NCBI RefSeq assembly: GCF_000682695.1
Contig: NZ_AWFG01000041.1
Location: 62,001-126,000, forward strand
DNA length: 64,000 nt
Direction: 5' to 3'
From: Hyphomonas chukchiensis
GTDB taxonomy: Bacteria > Pseudomonadota > Alphaproteobacteria > Caulobacterales > Hyphomonadaceae
Below are positions 40,647 through 50,593 of the stretch, one piece after another; the first letter of the stretch is position 1, and each line of letters opens with the position of its first letter. A model generated the notes under the pieces. It saw nothing but the letters and a program-made list of their open reading frames with translations, was not told the DNA's origin and made no database searches. The translations under genes were made by a program, and so were the position numbers.

Positions 40647-42836
40647 TTACCAGATGTGGATGCGCTGTTCCGGGGGCAGGTAGAGCGCGTCGCCCGGCTG
40701 CACATCAAACGCATCGTACCATGCATCGAAATTGCGGACGATGCCGTTGACCCGGTACTCTGGCGGGGAGTGCGGATCGGTCAGCATCTGGCGGCGCATG
40801 GCCTCTTCGCGGTTCTTCGAGCGCCAGACCTGGGCATAGGCCATGAAGAAGCGCTGGTCGCCGGTGAGGCCGTCAATCACCTTGTCTTCCTTGCCGTTCA
40901 GGCTGAGATGGTAGGCCTTGTAGGCCATCGAGAGGCCGCCAAGGTCGCCAATGTTCTCGCCGAGCGTCAGGGCGCCGTTGACGCAGGTTGCGCCGTCATC
41001 ATAGGGGCAAAACGCATTGTACTGGGCGACAAGGGCCTGGGTCTTGGCCTTGAAATTGGCCTCGTCCTCGGCCGTCCACCAGTTGCGCAGGAGGCCGGTA
41101 CCGTCCGACTTGGCGCCCTGGTCGTCAAAACCATGGCCCATTTCGTGGCCGATCACGGCGCCGATGGCGCCATAGTTCACGGCCGGATCAGCGGAAAGGT
41201 TGAAGAAAGGCGGCTGCAGGATGGCGGCCGGGAAGACGATTTCGTTGCGGTTCGGTGAGTAATAGGCGTTCACCGTCTGGGGCAGCATGCCCCATTCCGT
41301 CTTGTCGATCGGCTTGCCGAGATCGGAGATCATGTCCTGGTACTGCCATTCGGCGACGGCCATGTGGTTGGCGAAGGCGTCTTCGCTGACAACAAGGCTG
41401 TCATAGGTCTCGAACTTTTCCGGATAGCCGATTTTGGGCGTGAACTGTGTCAGCTTGGTTTCGGCTTCGGCCTTGGTCTCGGGACCCATCCAGTCGATGC
41501 CTTCGAGATTCTGGGAGAGGGCCGTGCGCAGGTTCGCGACGAGCTTGTCCATCGCGGCCTTGTTCTCGGCGGGGAAGTAGCGCTCGGCATAGATCTTGCC
41601 GACGGCTTCACCGACCGAGTTCTCGACCGTATCGACAGCGCGCTTCCAGCGCTCGCGCTGTTCCTCGAGACCGTTCAGTGTCTTGCCGTAGAAATCGAAC
41701 ACGGTGGTGTCGATATCGGCTGGCAGGACATCCGATGTGTCGATCAGGAGGTGGGCGGCAAGATAGGCCTTCCACTGATCAAGCGGCGCATCTTCCATGA
41801 CCTTGAACAGGCCGGCGATGCCGCCGCCGGACACTTTGGCGAGCTGGTCGCCCTCAAGGCCGTTGTCCTTGATCTCTTCGGCGGTCGGCGTGACCTGACG
41901 GACGACGAACTCTTTCTGGTCGCCAAGACCGAGCCCGTCAATCATCGTGGCGGCGGGGAACTTGCCGGCCAGTTTGATGAGGTCTTCTTTCGACATCTTG
42001 TTATAGGTGAGGTTGCGGTTGCGGCCCGCAGCGCGGTCCCAATGCGCCTTTGCCAGCTCGGTCTCGAGCGCGATCACCTTGTCGGCGGCCGCATCGGCAT
42101 CTTCATAGCCTGCGCGCGCCAGCAGGGTAGAGAGCATGGCCTTGTACGCGGCGAGCAGTTCCTTGTTGCGGTCATTGTCGACGAGGTAATAGTCGCGATC
42201 ACCCATGCCGAGACCGGCCTGCGTGACGTAGAAGATGTACTGGTCGGTCTGCTTGGAATCGACATCGACCCAGCCGGCGACAGGTGTGGTGAAGCCATTG
42301 GCGGCAAAGGCCTTGGCCAGGTCTTCACGGCTTGAGATGGCCTTGATGCGCTCAAGGTAGGGCTCCGCCGGGACGAGGCCTTTGGCCTCGATGGCGTCAG
42401 TGTTCATGTAGGCGTTATAGATGGTCGCGACCTTGCCTTCGAGCGTCGACGGGTCCGGCTTCGCGGCGGCGAGTTCCTCGATGATCTTGCGCACGCGCTG
42501 CTCGGATTTTTCGCCGAGCAGGGTGAAGGAGCCATAGCGGGTCTTGTCGGCAGGGATGACGAAACTGTCGAGCCACTTGCCGTTGACATATGCGAAGAAG
42601 TCATTGCCCGGCTTCACGTCGGATTTCACGTTGTCGAGATTGACGCCCCATTTGCCCCAGGTGTCTGGCACGGTCAGCTCAAGGCCTTCGGCGGTTTCAT
42701 ACTTGCCATCGGCATTGGCGACGGGAGCGGCAGCAGGCGCTTCGGCGGCCACGGGCTCGGCAGGTGCCTTGTCCTTGGCCTGGCCACAGGCGGTAAGGAG
42801 CGCGATAGCGGCTGCGCCCAGCATCAGATGTTTCAT
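40647..42836 (-). CDS. M13 family metallopeptidase lipoprotein
   Basis: 729 aa from ATG 42836, with GGAGAAG upstream. The signal MKHLMLGAAAIALLTACGQ has a lipobox LTAC, and the mature part begins with a short Ala/Pro-rich linker. The zinc site is VIGHEMGHGFDDQG (HExxH), the third ligand Glu is in LGENIGDLGG, and the substrate-binding NAYYSP precedes, all as in neprilysin/PepO. It cleaves peptides in the periplasm, probably attached to the outer membrane. Single gene. Confidence 0.95.
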   Translation of the reverse strand: MKHLMLGAAAIALLTACGQAKDKAPAEPVAAEAPAAAPVANADGKYETAEGLELTVPDTWGKWGVNLDNVKSDVKPGNDFFAYVNGKWLDSFVIPADKTRYGSFTLLGEKSEQRVRKIIEELAAAKPDPSTLEGKVATIYNAYMNTDAIEAKGLVPAEPYLERIKAISSREDLAKAFAANGFTTPVAGWVDVDSKQTDQYIFYVTQAGLGMGDRDYYLVDNDRNKELLAAYKAMLSTLLARAGYEDADAAADKVIALETELAKAHWDRAAGRNRNLTYNKMSKEDLIKLAGKFPAATMIDGLGLGDQKEFVVRQVTPTAEEIKDNGLEGDQLAKVSGGGIAGLFKVMEDAPLDQWKAYLAAHLLIDTSDVLPADIDTTVFDFYGKTLNGLEEQRERWKRAVDTVENSVGEAVGKIYAERYFPAENKAAMDKLVANLRTALSQNLEGIDWMGPETKAEAETKLTQFTPKIGYPEKFETYDSLVVSEDAFANHMAVAEWQYQDMISDLGKPIDKTEWGMLPQTVNAYYSPNRNEIVFPAAILQPPFFNLSADPAVNYGAIGAVIGHEMGHGFDDQGAKSDGTGLLRNWWTAEDEANFKAKTQALVAQYNAFCPYDDGATCVNGALTLGENIGDLGGLSMAYKAYHLSLNGKEDKVIDGLTGDQRFFMAYAQVWRSKNREEAMRRQMLTDPHSPPEYRVNGIVRNFDAWYDAFDVQPGDALYLPPEQRIHIW

Positions 42837-42921
42837 GAAGTCTTCTCCAGATTGATCGGATGCGTCCACAGCCCGCGTCACAAAAGAGCGGGGAGGGGCG
42901 CAGCCGGGTTAAATCACGCCA

Positions 42922-45900
42922 TTACTCGGCGGGGGCAAGGGGCCCAACTGTATCATCACGGCTGGTGCCAATGAGTTCGTCCTCGTCAATGGTCACTTCG
43001 CCGGAATAGGTATCGCCGATCTGCCGGAAGGGTTTGCCGCCCCATGTCCAGCGGAAGATGCGGCCGATTTCGACGCCTACGGCATAAAGGGCCGGCACCA
43101 TCAGCAGCGAGACGAAGAGGGCAAAGGCCACCGCGCAGGCGAGCGACACGATCATCGGCTTCAGGAACTGCGCCTGCGTCGAGCGCACGGCGAGCAGCGG
43201 CAGAATGCCGACAAAGGTGGTGACGGAGGTGAGCAGGATCGGGCGGAAGCGGGAGACGCCTGCGTCGACAAGCGACTGGATCGCGCCAGCGCCTTCGTCA
43301 CGCCGCCTGTTCACGTAATCGATCAGCACAAGGTTGTCGTTGATGACGACGCCTGCGGCCGCGGCGATGCCGAAGAAGGCGAACATGGCCATCGGCGTAT
43401 TGAACAGGGCAAGGCCGAAGATCGCACCGCAATAGGCAAAGGGCAGGGCCATCATCAGCAGGACGGGCTGCGAATATGACCGGAAGGCGACCGCCAGCAG
43501 GATATACATGGCGCCGATGGCCATGACGACGAGCCGGCCGATCTCATTGAAGAATTTCTGCTCTTCCTCGAAGCCGCCCGCCTCGCCGCGCTGGACGTCC
43601 GGGAAGCGTTTCTGGAACTCGGGCCAGAAATTCTTTTCCATGTCGGCCATGATGCGGCTGCGTTCGCCTTCGCCCTTGACCTCGGCATAGACGGCGACCG
43701 AGCGGGTACGGTTGCGCCGGACGATGCGGTTGATGCCGGGGGCGTATTCAAAGTCGGCGACCTGGGTGACCGGGATCTCGCGGCCGTCGGCTGTGCGGAC
43801 CTTGAGATTGTTGAGGCTGTCGAGATTGGAGCGCGCGCTTTCCGGAAGGCGGACCATGACGCGCACGTCCTCGCCGTCACGCGGGAGGCGCTGGACCTCT
43901 TCGCCGAAATAGGCCTGGCGCAATTGCTGGGAGACGCTGGCAAGCGTGACACCGAGCGTTTCGGCGCCGGGCTTCAGCGTGATGCGGATCTCCTCGGCGG
44001 AGGAGGAGAGGTTGTCGCCGATGTCATAGGCGCTGGAATAGGTGGCGAGGTGGCCCTTCACGTCGGCTGCGGCTGCGCGCAGGCGGGCAAGGTCCGGATG
44101 GTTGAGGGCGAAGCGCACGCCGCTGTCATCATCGTTGAAGGTGAACTCGAAGCCGACTTCCTGGGCGTCCTGGATCGGACCGACATCGTCGCGCAGCCGT
44201 TCCGAGATTTCCCGTGAACGGAGCGTGACCGGGCGGTCTTCGGGTGCGGCGAGGCCGACCCATGCCCGCACGAAAGCGCCGGAGGCGACGACGGAGGCCT
44301 GCGTGATCAGACCGCCTTCGATGTCGGGATATTCCTTGCCGGTTTCTTCGGTGAGGGTGTCAATGCCGACCTGGAGCTGGTCGCGGACCTGAAGCAGGCG
44401 CTCATAGGGCGTGCCTTCCGGCATCTCGATATTGACCTGGATGAGGTCGGCTTCGATTTCCGGCATGAACTGGAAGGGCACGATGCCGGTCATCTGCATC
44501 TGGAAGGCGAGGGCGAAGAGACAGAAGAAGAAGGCGACGGTGGCATAGCGGAAGCGCAGGGCCAGTTCGAGCACGGGCTTGTAGAGATGGTTGGCGAACC
44601 AGAGCAGGCTGTCGGCGATGCGGCGCTGGAGCTTGAGGAAGCCGCCGGCGGGGCCGTCGAACTGCTGCTTCTTCATGTGCGCGAGGTGGCTCGGCAGGAT
44701 CAGCATGCACTCGATCACGGAGAAGACGAGGGCCGCGACCACGACGAAGGTGATCTGCTGGGTGAACATGCGCGTCGGACCCGAGATGAAGGCCCAGGGC
44801 AGGAAGGCGATCACGGTGGTCAGCACGCCAAAGATGACGGGCTTGAGCACGAGCTGTGTGCCGACAATGGCGGCATCGAGGCCTTCACGCCTCCCGCTCT
44901 CGACTTCCCTGTGTATGTTCTCGCCGACCACGATTGCATCGTCCACGATGACGCCGATCACGAGCAGCACGGCAAAGGTGGAGAGGATGTTCCACGAGAC
45001 GCCAAAATAGGGCAGCAGCATAATGCCACCGGCAAAGGCGGTGAAGATGCCCACGGTCACCCAGAGCGCCACGACAGGGCGCAGGAAGAGGATCAGCACG
45101 AGCATCACCAGCACGGCGCCGGAGAGGGCCGACTGGGTGATCAGGTCCATGCGGGCCTTGAACTCGACCGAGTTGTCCCAGAGCGTGTCGATGCGCACGG
45201 CTTCGGGCAGGATGCCGTTCTTGTGCTCGTTGGCTTCCTCGGCGAACTTCTTGAAGCCGTCGGTATATTTGACGATGTCCATCTTGTCGGGCGAGGAGAT
45301 CATCACGAAGGCGGTCGGTTCATTGTCGAACGTGGCCTTCAGCTTGTCGCTGACGAAGCCGTCGATGACCTGGGCGATGTCGGAGACATAGACCGTGCCC
45401 TCTTCGGTCGTCTGGCGGACGATGATCTTGTCGAACTGGTCAGCCGTGTCGGCCAGCTGGCGCGCGGTGATGTTGACGTCGCCGATGGAGGACTCGATGC
45501 GCCCGCCGGACGAGTTCAGCGAGGACTGGCGGATGGCGTTGGCGACATCGGAGAAGCTGAGTCCGAAGCGGCGCAGGGCCTCTTCGGAGACTTCAATGCT
45601 GACCTGTTCATCCAGCGTGCCCTGAAGCTGGGCCAGCTCGCCGCCGGGCAGCTTGGCGAACTCGTCGCGGACCTTGTCGGCCACCCGTTTCAGCGTGCGG
45701 CTGTCGACATTGCCGTGTATGGCAAAGCCCATGTACTGGTCGCGCTGTTCCCAGCGCTGGATCTGCGGCTGGAAGGCGGCCTGCGGCAGGTTGTTGATCT
45801 GGTTGACCCGGCGTTCCACGTCCTTGAGGAAGACGTCCATGTCGACATCGTCGCGGCCCTTGATGTTGACCACGCCGGAGCCTTCGCTGGCAATCGAGGT

Positions 45901-46143
45901 GATACGGTCAAGCCCGTTGAGGTCGGCAACAGCCTCCTCGATACGGGTGACGATCTGGTCTTCGATGTCCTGCGGGGAAGCGCCGTTCCACGCGACGATG
46001 ACCGACGCGCCGGTGACGTTCACGACCGGGAACATTTCCTGTTCCATCCGCGAGTAGCCGAATATGCCCCCGGCAAAGGCGACGATCATCAGGAGGTTGG
46101 CGGCGACCGCATTGCGGGCGAACCAGGAGACAATACCGTTCAT
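42922..46143 (-). CDS. RND efflux transporter permease
   Basis: 1073 aa inner-membrane proton-driven pump. The first helix starts at residue about 10, TM4 carries VIGVIVDDAIVVGENI with the paired Asp for proton relay, and two large periplasmic loops with MQLE/GEL-like porter motifs occur. It is of the HAE-1/AcrB-like group but more like the sodium/proton RND of environmental alphas. Second product of an operon of outer-membrane factor, adaptor and pump; the pump start overlaps the adaptor stop by 4 nt. Substrates are not predictable. Confidence 0.95.
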   Translation of the reverse strand: MNGIVSWFARNAVAANLLMIVAFAGGIFGYSRMEQEMFPVVNVTGASVIVAWNGASPQDIEDQIVTRIEEAVADLNGLDRITSIASEGSGVVNIKGRDDVDMDVFLKDVERRVNQINNLPQAAFQPQIQRWEQRDQYMGFAIHGNVDSRTLKRVADKVRDEFAKLPGGELAQLQGTLDEQVSIEVSEEALRRFGLSFSDVANAIRQSSLNSSGGRIESSIGDVNITARQLADTADQFDKIIVRQTTEEGTVYVSDIAQVIDGFVSDKLKATFDNEPTAFVMISSPDKMDIVKYTDGFKKFAEEANEHKNGILPEAVRIDTLWDNSVEFKARMDLITQSALSGAVLVMLVLILFLRPVVALWVTVGIFTAFAGGIMLLPYFGVSWNILSTFAVLLVIGVIVDDAIVVGENIHREVESGRREGLDAAIVGTQLVLKPVIFGVLTTVIAFLPWAFISGPTRMFTQQITFVVVAALVFSVIECMLILPSHLAHMKKQQFDGPAGGFLKLQRRIADSLLWFANHLYKPVLELALRFRYATVAFFFCLFALAFQMQMTGIVPFQFMPEIEADLIQVNIEMPEGTPYERLLQVRDQLQVGIDTLTEETGKEYPDIEGGLITQASVVASGAFVRAWVGLAAPEDRPVTLRSREISERLRDDVGPIQDAQEVGFEFTFNDDDSGVRFALNHPDLARLRAAAADVKGHLATYSSAYDIGDNLSSSAEEIRITLKPGAETLGVTLASVSQQLRQAYFGEEVQRLPRDGEDVRVMVRLPESARSNLDSLNNLKVRTADGREIPVTQVADFEYAPGINRIVRRNRTRSVAVYAEVKGEGERSRIMADMEKNFWPEFQKRFPDVQRGEAGGFEEEQKFFNEIGRLVVMAIGAMYILLAVAFRSYSQPVLLMMALPFAYCGAIFGLALFNTPMAMFAFFGIAAAAGVVINDNLVLIDYVNRRRDEGAGAIQSLVDAGVSRFRPILLTSVTTFVGILPLLAVRSTQAQFLKPMIVSLACAVAFALFVSLLMVPALYAVGVEIGRIFRWTWGGKPFRQIGDTYSGEVTIDEDELIGTSRDDTVGPLAPAE

Positions 46144-47405
46144 TGCGGAGTTCCCTCTGCTCCCTGGGTGGCCGTCGTGGCAGCCGCCGTTGCGGCCCCG
46201 CCATCTTCTTCAGGTTCGAAAACCTTGACCGAGCCGTCTTCAAGACGCTGCATCACGGTGATGCTCATGCCGTCGAAGGCTGCCTGGACCGGGCTGACAA
46301 TGGCCAGTTCGCCTTCCTCGACACCGGAGCGCACATAGGCGCCTTCCGGATCGGAAAAGACCAGGTCGACCGTGCGGATCGAGAGCTTGCCGTGCTTGGC
46401 ATCGCCGATGAACAGCTGGTCCTCGCCGCGCAGGGCGCCGCGCGGGGCGATCAGCACGTCGGGAATGGTGGCGCCTTCGATGGTGGCATTGACGAAGAGG
46501 CCGGGCGCCATGGGCGCGTCGCCATCGGCCCCTGCGCCATAGGGATCCTTCAGTTCGGCAATCACGTTGATCTGGCGCGTCATCGAGTTGACGGCGGCAG
46601 CGGTGCGCACGACTTCGCCGATCCATGTGCGGGGCTGGCCGGCGACATTGGCGGTGAAGGTCACTTTCGGGCCGGGCTGCTCTTTCGTCGCGGCAAAGGC
46701 GAGCGGCAGGCCGAGGCGGCCCATCTCGCCGTCGTCGAGCGGCAGGGAGACTTCGACCACGTCATTGGCGAAAATGCGGCCGAGCGTCGATCCGGCGGCG
46801 GCCACCTGGCCGATATCGACATTGCGTTCGCGCACGCGGCCGTCGAAGGGCGCGTAGACGGCGGTGCGGTCGAGCGCGAGTTCGGCATCTTTCAGCTGGG
46901 CTTTGGCGCCATCGAGCGCGGCGCGGGCCTGGGCCAGCTGGGGTTCGCGGCGGGCCAGTGGCGAGGCGTTCTCGAGACCGAGATCCTTGATGTCCTGCTG
47001 GGCGAGTTCCGCTTCGGCGATCTCGCGGGCGAGGGCCTGTTCGGCGCTGGCAACGCCGGAGCGCGCGCTGACGACGCCGAGTTCATAATCGGCCGCTTCG
47101 ACGCGGACGAGGAGCTGGCCCTTCTTGATGAAGCCGCCATCGATAAAGTCCGGCGAGACATAGGCGACACGACCGGTGATCTGCGGCGAGACGACGATCT
47201 CGCGGCGCGGACGCACTTCGCCCTGGGCCTCGACGGTCAGGTGCAGGTCACCGCGGCGCACAGGCTCGGCGAACACATTGAGACCGGCGCGGGCCTCGTC
47301 AGCCTTTTCGGGCTCCGGCTTGATGGCGTGCAGCAGGATGCTGCCGCCGACGCCGACGACAACAATGATGCCCAGGGGGGCGAGAATGGAAACAAGGCGG
47401 CCCAT
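46140..47405 (-). CDS. RND efflux periplasmic adaptor (membrane fusion protein)
   Basis: 421 aa. An N-terminal hydrophobic anchor (LVSILAPLGIIVVVGVGGSILLHAI) precedes the biotinyl-lipoyl half motif (GEVRPRREIVVSPQITGRVAYVSPDF), a coiled-coil hairpin rich in Ala/Leu and the second lipoyl half (YAPFDGRVRERNVDIGQVA). This bridges the pump and the outer-membrane channel. It lies 6 nt downstream of the channel gene. The Ala/Glu-rich C-terminus is variable. Confidence 0.93.
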   Translation of the reverse strand: MGRLVSILAPLGIIVVVGVGGSILLHAIKPEPEKADEARAGLNVFAEPVRRGDLHLTVEAQGEVRPRREIVVSPQITGRVAYVSPDFIDGGFIKKGQLLVRVEAADYELGVVSARSGVASAEQALAREIAEAELAQQDIKDLGLENASPLARREPQLAQARAALDGAKAQLKDAELALDRTAVYAPFDGRVRERNVDIGQVAAAGSTLGRIFANDVVEVSLPLDDGEMGRLGLPLAFAATKEQPGPKVTFTANVAGQPRTWIGEVVRTAAAVNSMTRQINVIAELKDPYGAGADGDAPMAPGLFVNATIEGATIPDVLIAPRGALRGEDQLFIGDAKHGKLSIRTVDLVFSDPEGAYVRSGVEEGELAIVSPVQAAFDGMSITVMQRLEDGSVKVFEPEEDGGAATAAATTATQGAEGTPQ

Positions 47406-47411
47406 GAAAGA

Positions 47412-48884
47412 TTAGCTCCTGCCGCTTCTTGCGGCGTCCGTGTCAGAATTGCTTTTAGCAGATTGCGTAGAGGCGGTCCCGGTCGGGAGGCCGCCGCCAA
47501 GGGCGAGATGATAGGAAATGCGGTTGGTCGCACGGCTGGCGCGGGCCGTCACGAGCTGGCTTTCAGCTGTCAGGCGGCGTGTCTGCGCGTCGATCAGGTT
47601 GAAGATGGTGATCGTGCCGCTGGTGTACTGGCGTTCGGCCAGGTCCTCGGCGAGGCGGGCCTCTTCGAGGGCGCGGGCCTGCGCGTCTTCCTGGCTGGCC
47701 AGGAATGTGTCGGCCGCGAGGGCGTTTTCGACTTCGCGCCAGGCGTCGAGCGCAGTGGACGCATAATTGGCGACGGCGGCTTCGGCCTGGGCCACGGCCG
47801 CGTCGCGCTGGGCATCAAGCTGGCCACCCGTGAAGAGGGGCTGGACCAGACTGGCGATCAGGTTGGCGGCGATGCGCTCCGGATCGAAGGCATCAGCGAA
47901 GTCGGTCGTATTGGTGCCGGCTGATGCGGTGAGGCGCAGCGAGGGCAGCATGGCGAGGCGGGCCTGTTCGGCGCGCAGGCCAGCGGCGGTGACGCGGGCT
48001 TCGGCGCCGGCAATGTCCGGACGGCGCGACAGGAGGAGGGCCGGGTTGCCCTCAGGCATGATGGCTTCGAGCGTCGGGATTTCAGCGGGCGCCTGAAGTT
48101 CCGCATTGGGATAACGACCGACAAGGGTTTCGAGGCGGCGGGCCGCTTCGCCGGTGAACTGGCGCTGGGCAGCCATCGAGGCTTCGGCCTGGGCAAGCGT
48201 GCTGCGCGCGGTGCGCACGTCGAGCGCGTCGGCGAGGCCGCGCTGGAAGCGGCGTTCGGTCAGCGTGCGGACGCGGTCGCGCGCTTCGACGGTCTGGGCA
48301 GCGACGCGTTCCTGCGCGAGGGCGGCGTTCAGGTTGATCCAGGCAATCGAGGTTTGCGCAGCGAGGGAAAGCTCGGCCGCGTCATAGTCGGCCTGGGAGG
48401 CGGCAAGGTCTGCCTCGGCGGCGCCGATGCCGGAACCGAGCCGGTTCCAGAGGTCGAGTTCCCAGCTGGCATCGAGACCGACGCCATAAACGCCGTCCGT
48501 GCTGCGGTCCGTCGTGCCACCGAACGTGGTCGAGGTGGAATTGACGCCGGCGGAGACAGAGCCGCTGATGCTCGGACGGCGCTGGGAGCGCGCGATCCGG
48601 GTGGCGGCTTCGGACGCGCGCACGAGGGCGGCGCGGGATTCCAGGGTCGGGCTGTTGGTGAGGGCTTCGTTGACGAGGCCGACCATCAACGGGTCGTTGA
48701 ACTGGCTGAGCCAGTCACCCTGGGGGGCGACACCTGCGACACCGCGTGCAGCCCATTCGGCCGGCGCATCGACGGTTTCGGCAAAAAATTCCACGGGTTG
48801 GCCCGCAAGGCGACCAACTGACGTCGGAGAAGAGGCGCATGCTGCAACAATTGCCGTGCTGATAAGAAGAATAGACCGTTTCAT
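47412..48884 (-). CDS. RND efflux outer-membrane factor (NodT-like lipoprotein)
   Basis: 490 aa. A lipoprotein signal (ILLISTAIVAACASSP, lipobox AAC) is followed by two repeated halves typical of TolC-type OMFs, with long amphipathic helices such as RVRTLTERRFQRGLADALDVRTA and ARLAEDLAERQYTSGTITIFN. The 17-bp motif lies about 70 bp upstream of the start. First gene of the pump operon; SD GGAG at about 10 nt from the ATG. The last 25 residues are Ser/Asp-rich and unstructured. Confidence 0.94.
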   Translation of the reverse strand: MKRSILLISTAIVAACASSPTSVGRLAGQPVEFFAETVDAPAEWAARGVAGVAPQGDWLSQFNDPLMVGLVNEALTNSPTLESRAALVRASEAATRIARSQRRPSISGSVSAGVNSTSTTFGGTTDRSTDGVYGVGLDASWELDLWNRLGSGIGAAEADLAASQADYDAAELSLAAQTSIAWINLNAALAQERVAAQTVEARDRVRTLTERRFQRGLADALDVRTARSTLAQAEASMAAQRQFTGEAARRLETLVGRYPNAELQAPAEIPTLEAIMPEGNPALLLSRRPDIAGAEARVTAAGLRAEQARLAMLPSLRLTASAGTNTTDFADAFDPERIAANLIASLVQPLFTGGQLDAQRDAAVAQAEAAVANYASTALDAWREVENALAADTFLASQEDAQARALEEARLAEDLAERQYTSGTITIFNLIDAQTRRLTAESQLVTARASRATNRISYHLALGGGLPTGTASTQSAKSNSDTDAARSGRS

Positions 48885-48940
48885 GCCGTTCGAGGAGCTC
48901 CCAACTCGTTGCCCTACCCGATAGTGCGGGCCTAGTCGAC

Positions 48941-48970
48941 TGTCAACGATAAATTATCGAATTTCAATAA
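48941..48970 (-). promoter_or_regulatory. RND operon promoter with a 17-bp palindromic operator
   Basis: TTATCGAATTTCAATAA (48954-48970) is palindromic with 8-bp arms TTATYGAA around one base, with one mismatch. On the minus strand it lies just upstream of TTGACA (48946-48941), and 17 nt later TATCGG may be the -10. The same core occurs twice near 15717, which suggests a shared regulator. Confidence 0.6.
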
Positions 48971-49120
48971 TTGTTGCGCAGGTGTCATAAAGGAGTGTCG
49001 CTGCTATCATCCGCTGCCGGGGGCTTGGCATATTTGCAGGGCCGCTGTAGCGGCAAGTGAAGGCGGTGCGATGAGGACGGACAGGGTGTCCGGGCCATTC
49101 GTATCCGCCCGGGAGACAGG

Positions 49121-50491
49121 ATGAGCAAGTCCGATCCATCTCTTGGCCAACAGGGGCCACGCGCCGGCCTGAGCCGCCGGGCGCGGGACTTTTTCATCCT
49201 CGGCTTCTGCTTTTGCAGCGTCCTGTTCCTGCTGGCGGCGACGGGGGAGCTGGACTTCATCGTCGCGTTTGCAGCCATGGCCGTGCTGGCATCGGTGGCC
49301 TTTGCCTATTTTGTCGGATCGGCGGCCTTCCTGCCGGTGCGCAGCACGGCGCGCACGCAGGCACCGGCGACTGTCACGCGCCGGCTGGATTCAGTGCAGC
49401 TGCTGCGCGCGCTGCCGCTGCCGGCCTTCGAAGTGGATGGCGACAAGCGGATCGTGGCGTTCAATGAACACGCTGACCTGATCCTGCGGCTCGACGGACG
49501 GGTCAATCCGCGCGCCAGCACGGTCATCCGCTCGCCGGCGCTGCTCTCGGCCATTGACCGGATCGGACGCGGCGAGGGGGACGAGTCCCTCTCGGTGGAA
49601 GTCGACAGCGGGCCGGACGAGACCTGGCGCGCCCATGTTTCGCGGCCCACTGGCGCCGAGCAGACACTGGTCGTGCTGGAAGACCTGACGCCGGTGCACC
49701 GGGCGGCGCGGGCGCGTTCGGATTTCCTCGCCAATGCGAGCCATGAATTGCGCACGCCGCTGACGGCCCTCTCGGGTTTTATCGAAACCATGCGCGGACC
49801 GGCCAAGGACGATACGGGCTCGTGGCCGCGCTTCCTTGACATCATGGCCGGGGAGTCCGAGCGGATGAGCCGGCTGATCGCCGATCTTCTGTCGCTGTCG
49901 CGGATCGAGTTTTCCGAACATATTTCGCCGAGCGAGCATGAGGATTTCACCAAGATCGTGCTGGATGCGACCGAGGCGCTGCAGCCGATTGCGAGCGAGC
50001 GGTCCGTCACGCTGGAACTGGTGGGCGCAGAGGGCGCGCTGCCGGTGATCGCGCACCGCGACGAGATCATGCAGGTGGTGGAAAACCTGCTGACGAATGC
50101 GCTGAAATATACGCCAGCGGGCGGCAAGGTGACCGTGTTTTACGGCAATACTCCCAGCATGGTCGAAGCGCGCGCCAAGGCCGGACATGGCTGGCGCGAA
50201 GGCGAGCGGATGACGCTGCTGCCGGCGGCGGGCCGTCCGGGCAAGCCGGATCCTTCAGTCTGGCTGCGTATCGAGGACCAGGGGCCGGGCATCGAGCGCG
50301 AACACCTGCCGCGCCTAGGCGAGCGCTTCTATCGCGCCGACCAGAGCCGGGGCGGCAAGATTACCGGCACGGGGCTGGGCCTCGCCATCGTCAAGCATAT
50401 CATGGCGCACCATCGCGGCGGCCTCGCCGTGGAGACCCGCCTCGGCAAGGGCAGCGCCTTCGGCATCTGGCTGCCCGCCGCGCGGATCTAG
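49121..50491 (+). CDS. PhoR-like sensor histidine kinase
   Basis: 456 aa from ATG 49121, with GGGAGACAGG upstream. Two closely spaced membrane helices (residues about 25-70) are followed by a PAS-like domain (LPAFEVDGDKRIVAFNEHADLILR), HisKA with NASHELRTPLTALSGFIETM and HATPase with DQGPGIE, YRADQSRGG and GTGLGLAIVKH. This arrangement, without a large periplasmic loop, matches PhoR of the phosphate regulon. The usual phoB, pst and phoU genes are absent here, so the phosphate assignment is by homology only. Confidence 0.88.
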   Translation: MSKSDPSLGQQGPRAGLSRRARDFFILGFCFCSVLFLLAATGELDFIVAFAAMAVLASVAFAYFVGSAAFLPVRSTARTQAPATVTRRLDSVQLLRALPLPAFEVDGDKRIVAFNEHADLILRLDGRVNPRASTVIRSPALLSAIDRIGRGEGDESLSVEVDSGPDETWRAHVSRPTGAEQTLVVLEDLTPVHRAARARSDFLANASHELRTPLTALSGFIETMRGPAKDDTGSWPRFLDIMAGESERMSRLIADLLSLSRIEFSEHISPSEHEDFTKIVLDATEALQPIASERSVTLELVGAEGALPVIAHRDEIMQVVENLLTNALKYTPAGGKVTVFYGNTPSMVEARAKAGHGWREGERMTLLPAAGRPGKPDPSVWLRIEDQGPGIEREHLPRLGERFYRADQSRGGKITGTGLGLAIVKHIMAHHRGGLAVETRLGKGSAFGIWLPAARI

Positions 50492-50522
50492 CCGGGTCAG
50501 ACCGTACCAAGACGTCTGCGTG

Positions 50523-50550
50523 TTTACTATTCTATCATTGGGTGTATTAT
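50523..50550 (+). promoter_or_regulatory. promoter of the lipoprotein/small-protein unit
   Basis: TTTACT (50523-50528), a 16-nt spacer and TATTAT (50545-50550) lie in an AT-rich stretch 40-70 bp before the GTG at 50594, the best sigma-70-like promoter in this part of the window. Confidence 0.55.
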
Positions 50551-50593
50551 AAAATTATCTAATTAAAAGGATGGCGTTGGGGGGTGTTTTGTC

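Noticed and set aside
44587-46338. 583-codon open frame on the plus strand
   Set aside because: Antisense to the RND permease, with low-complexity Asp/His/Gly/Val content and no recognised domain; the minus-strand product is a clear pump.
46143-47924. 593-codon open frame on the plus strand
   Set aside because: Antisense to the adaptor and the outer-membrane factor; same shadow signature.
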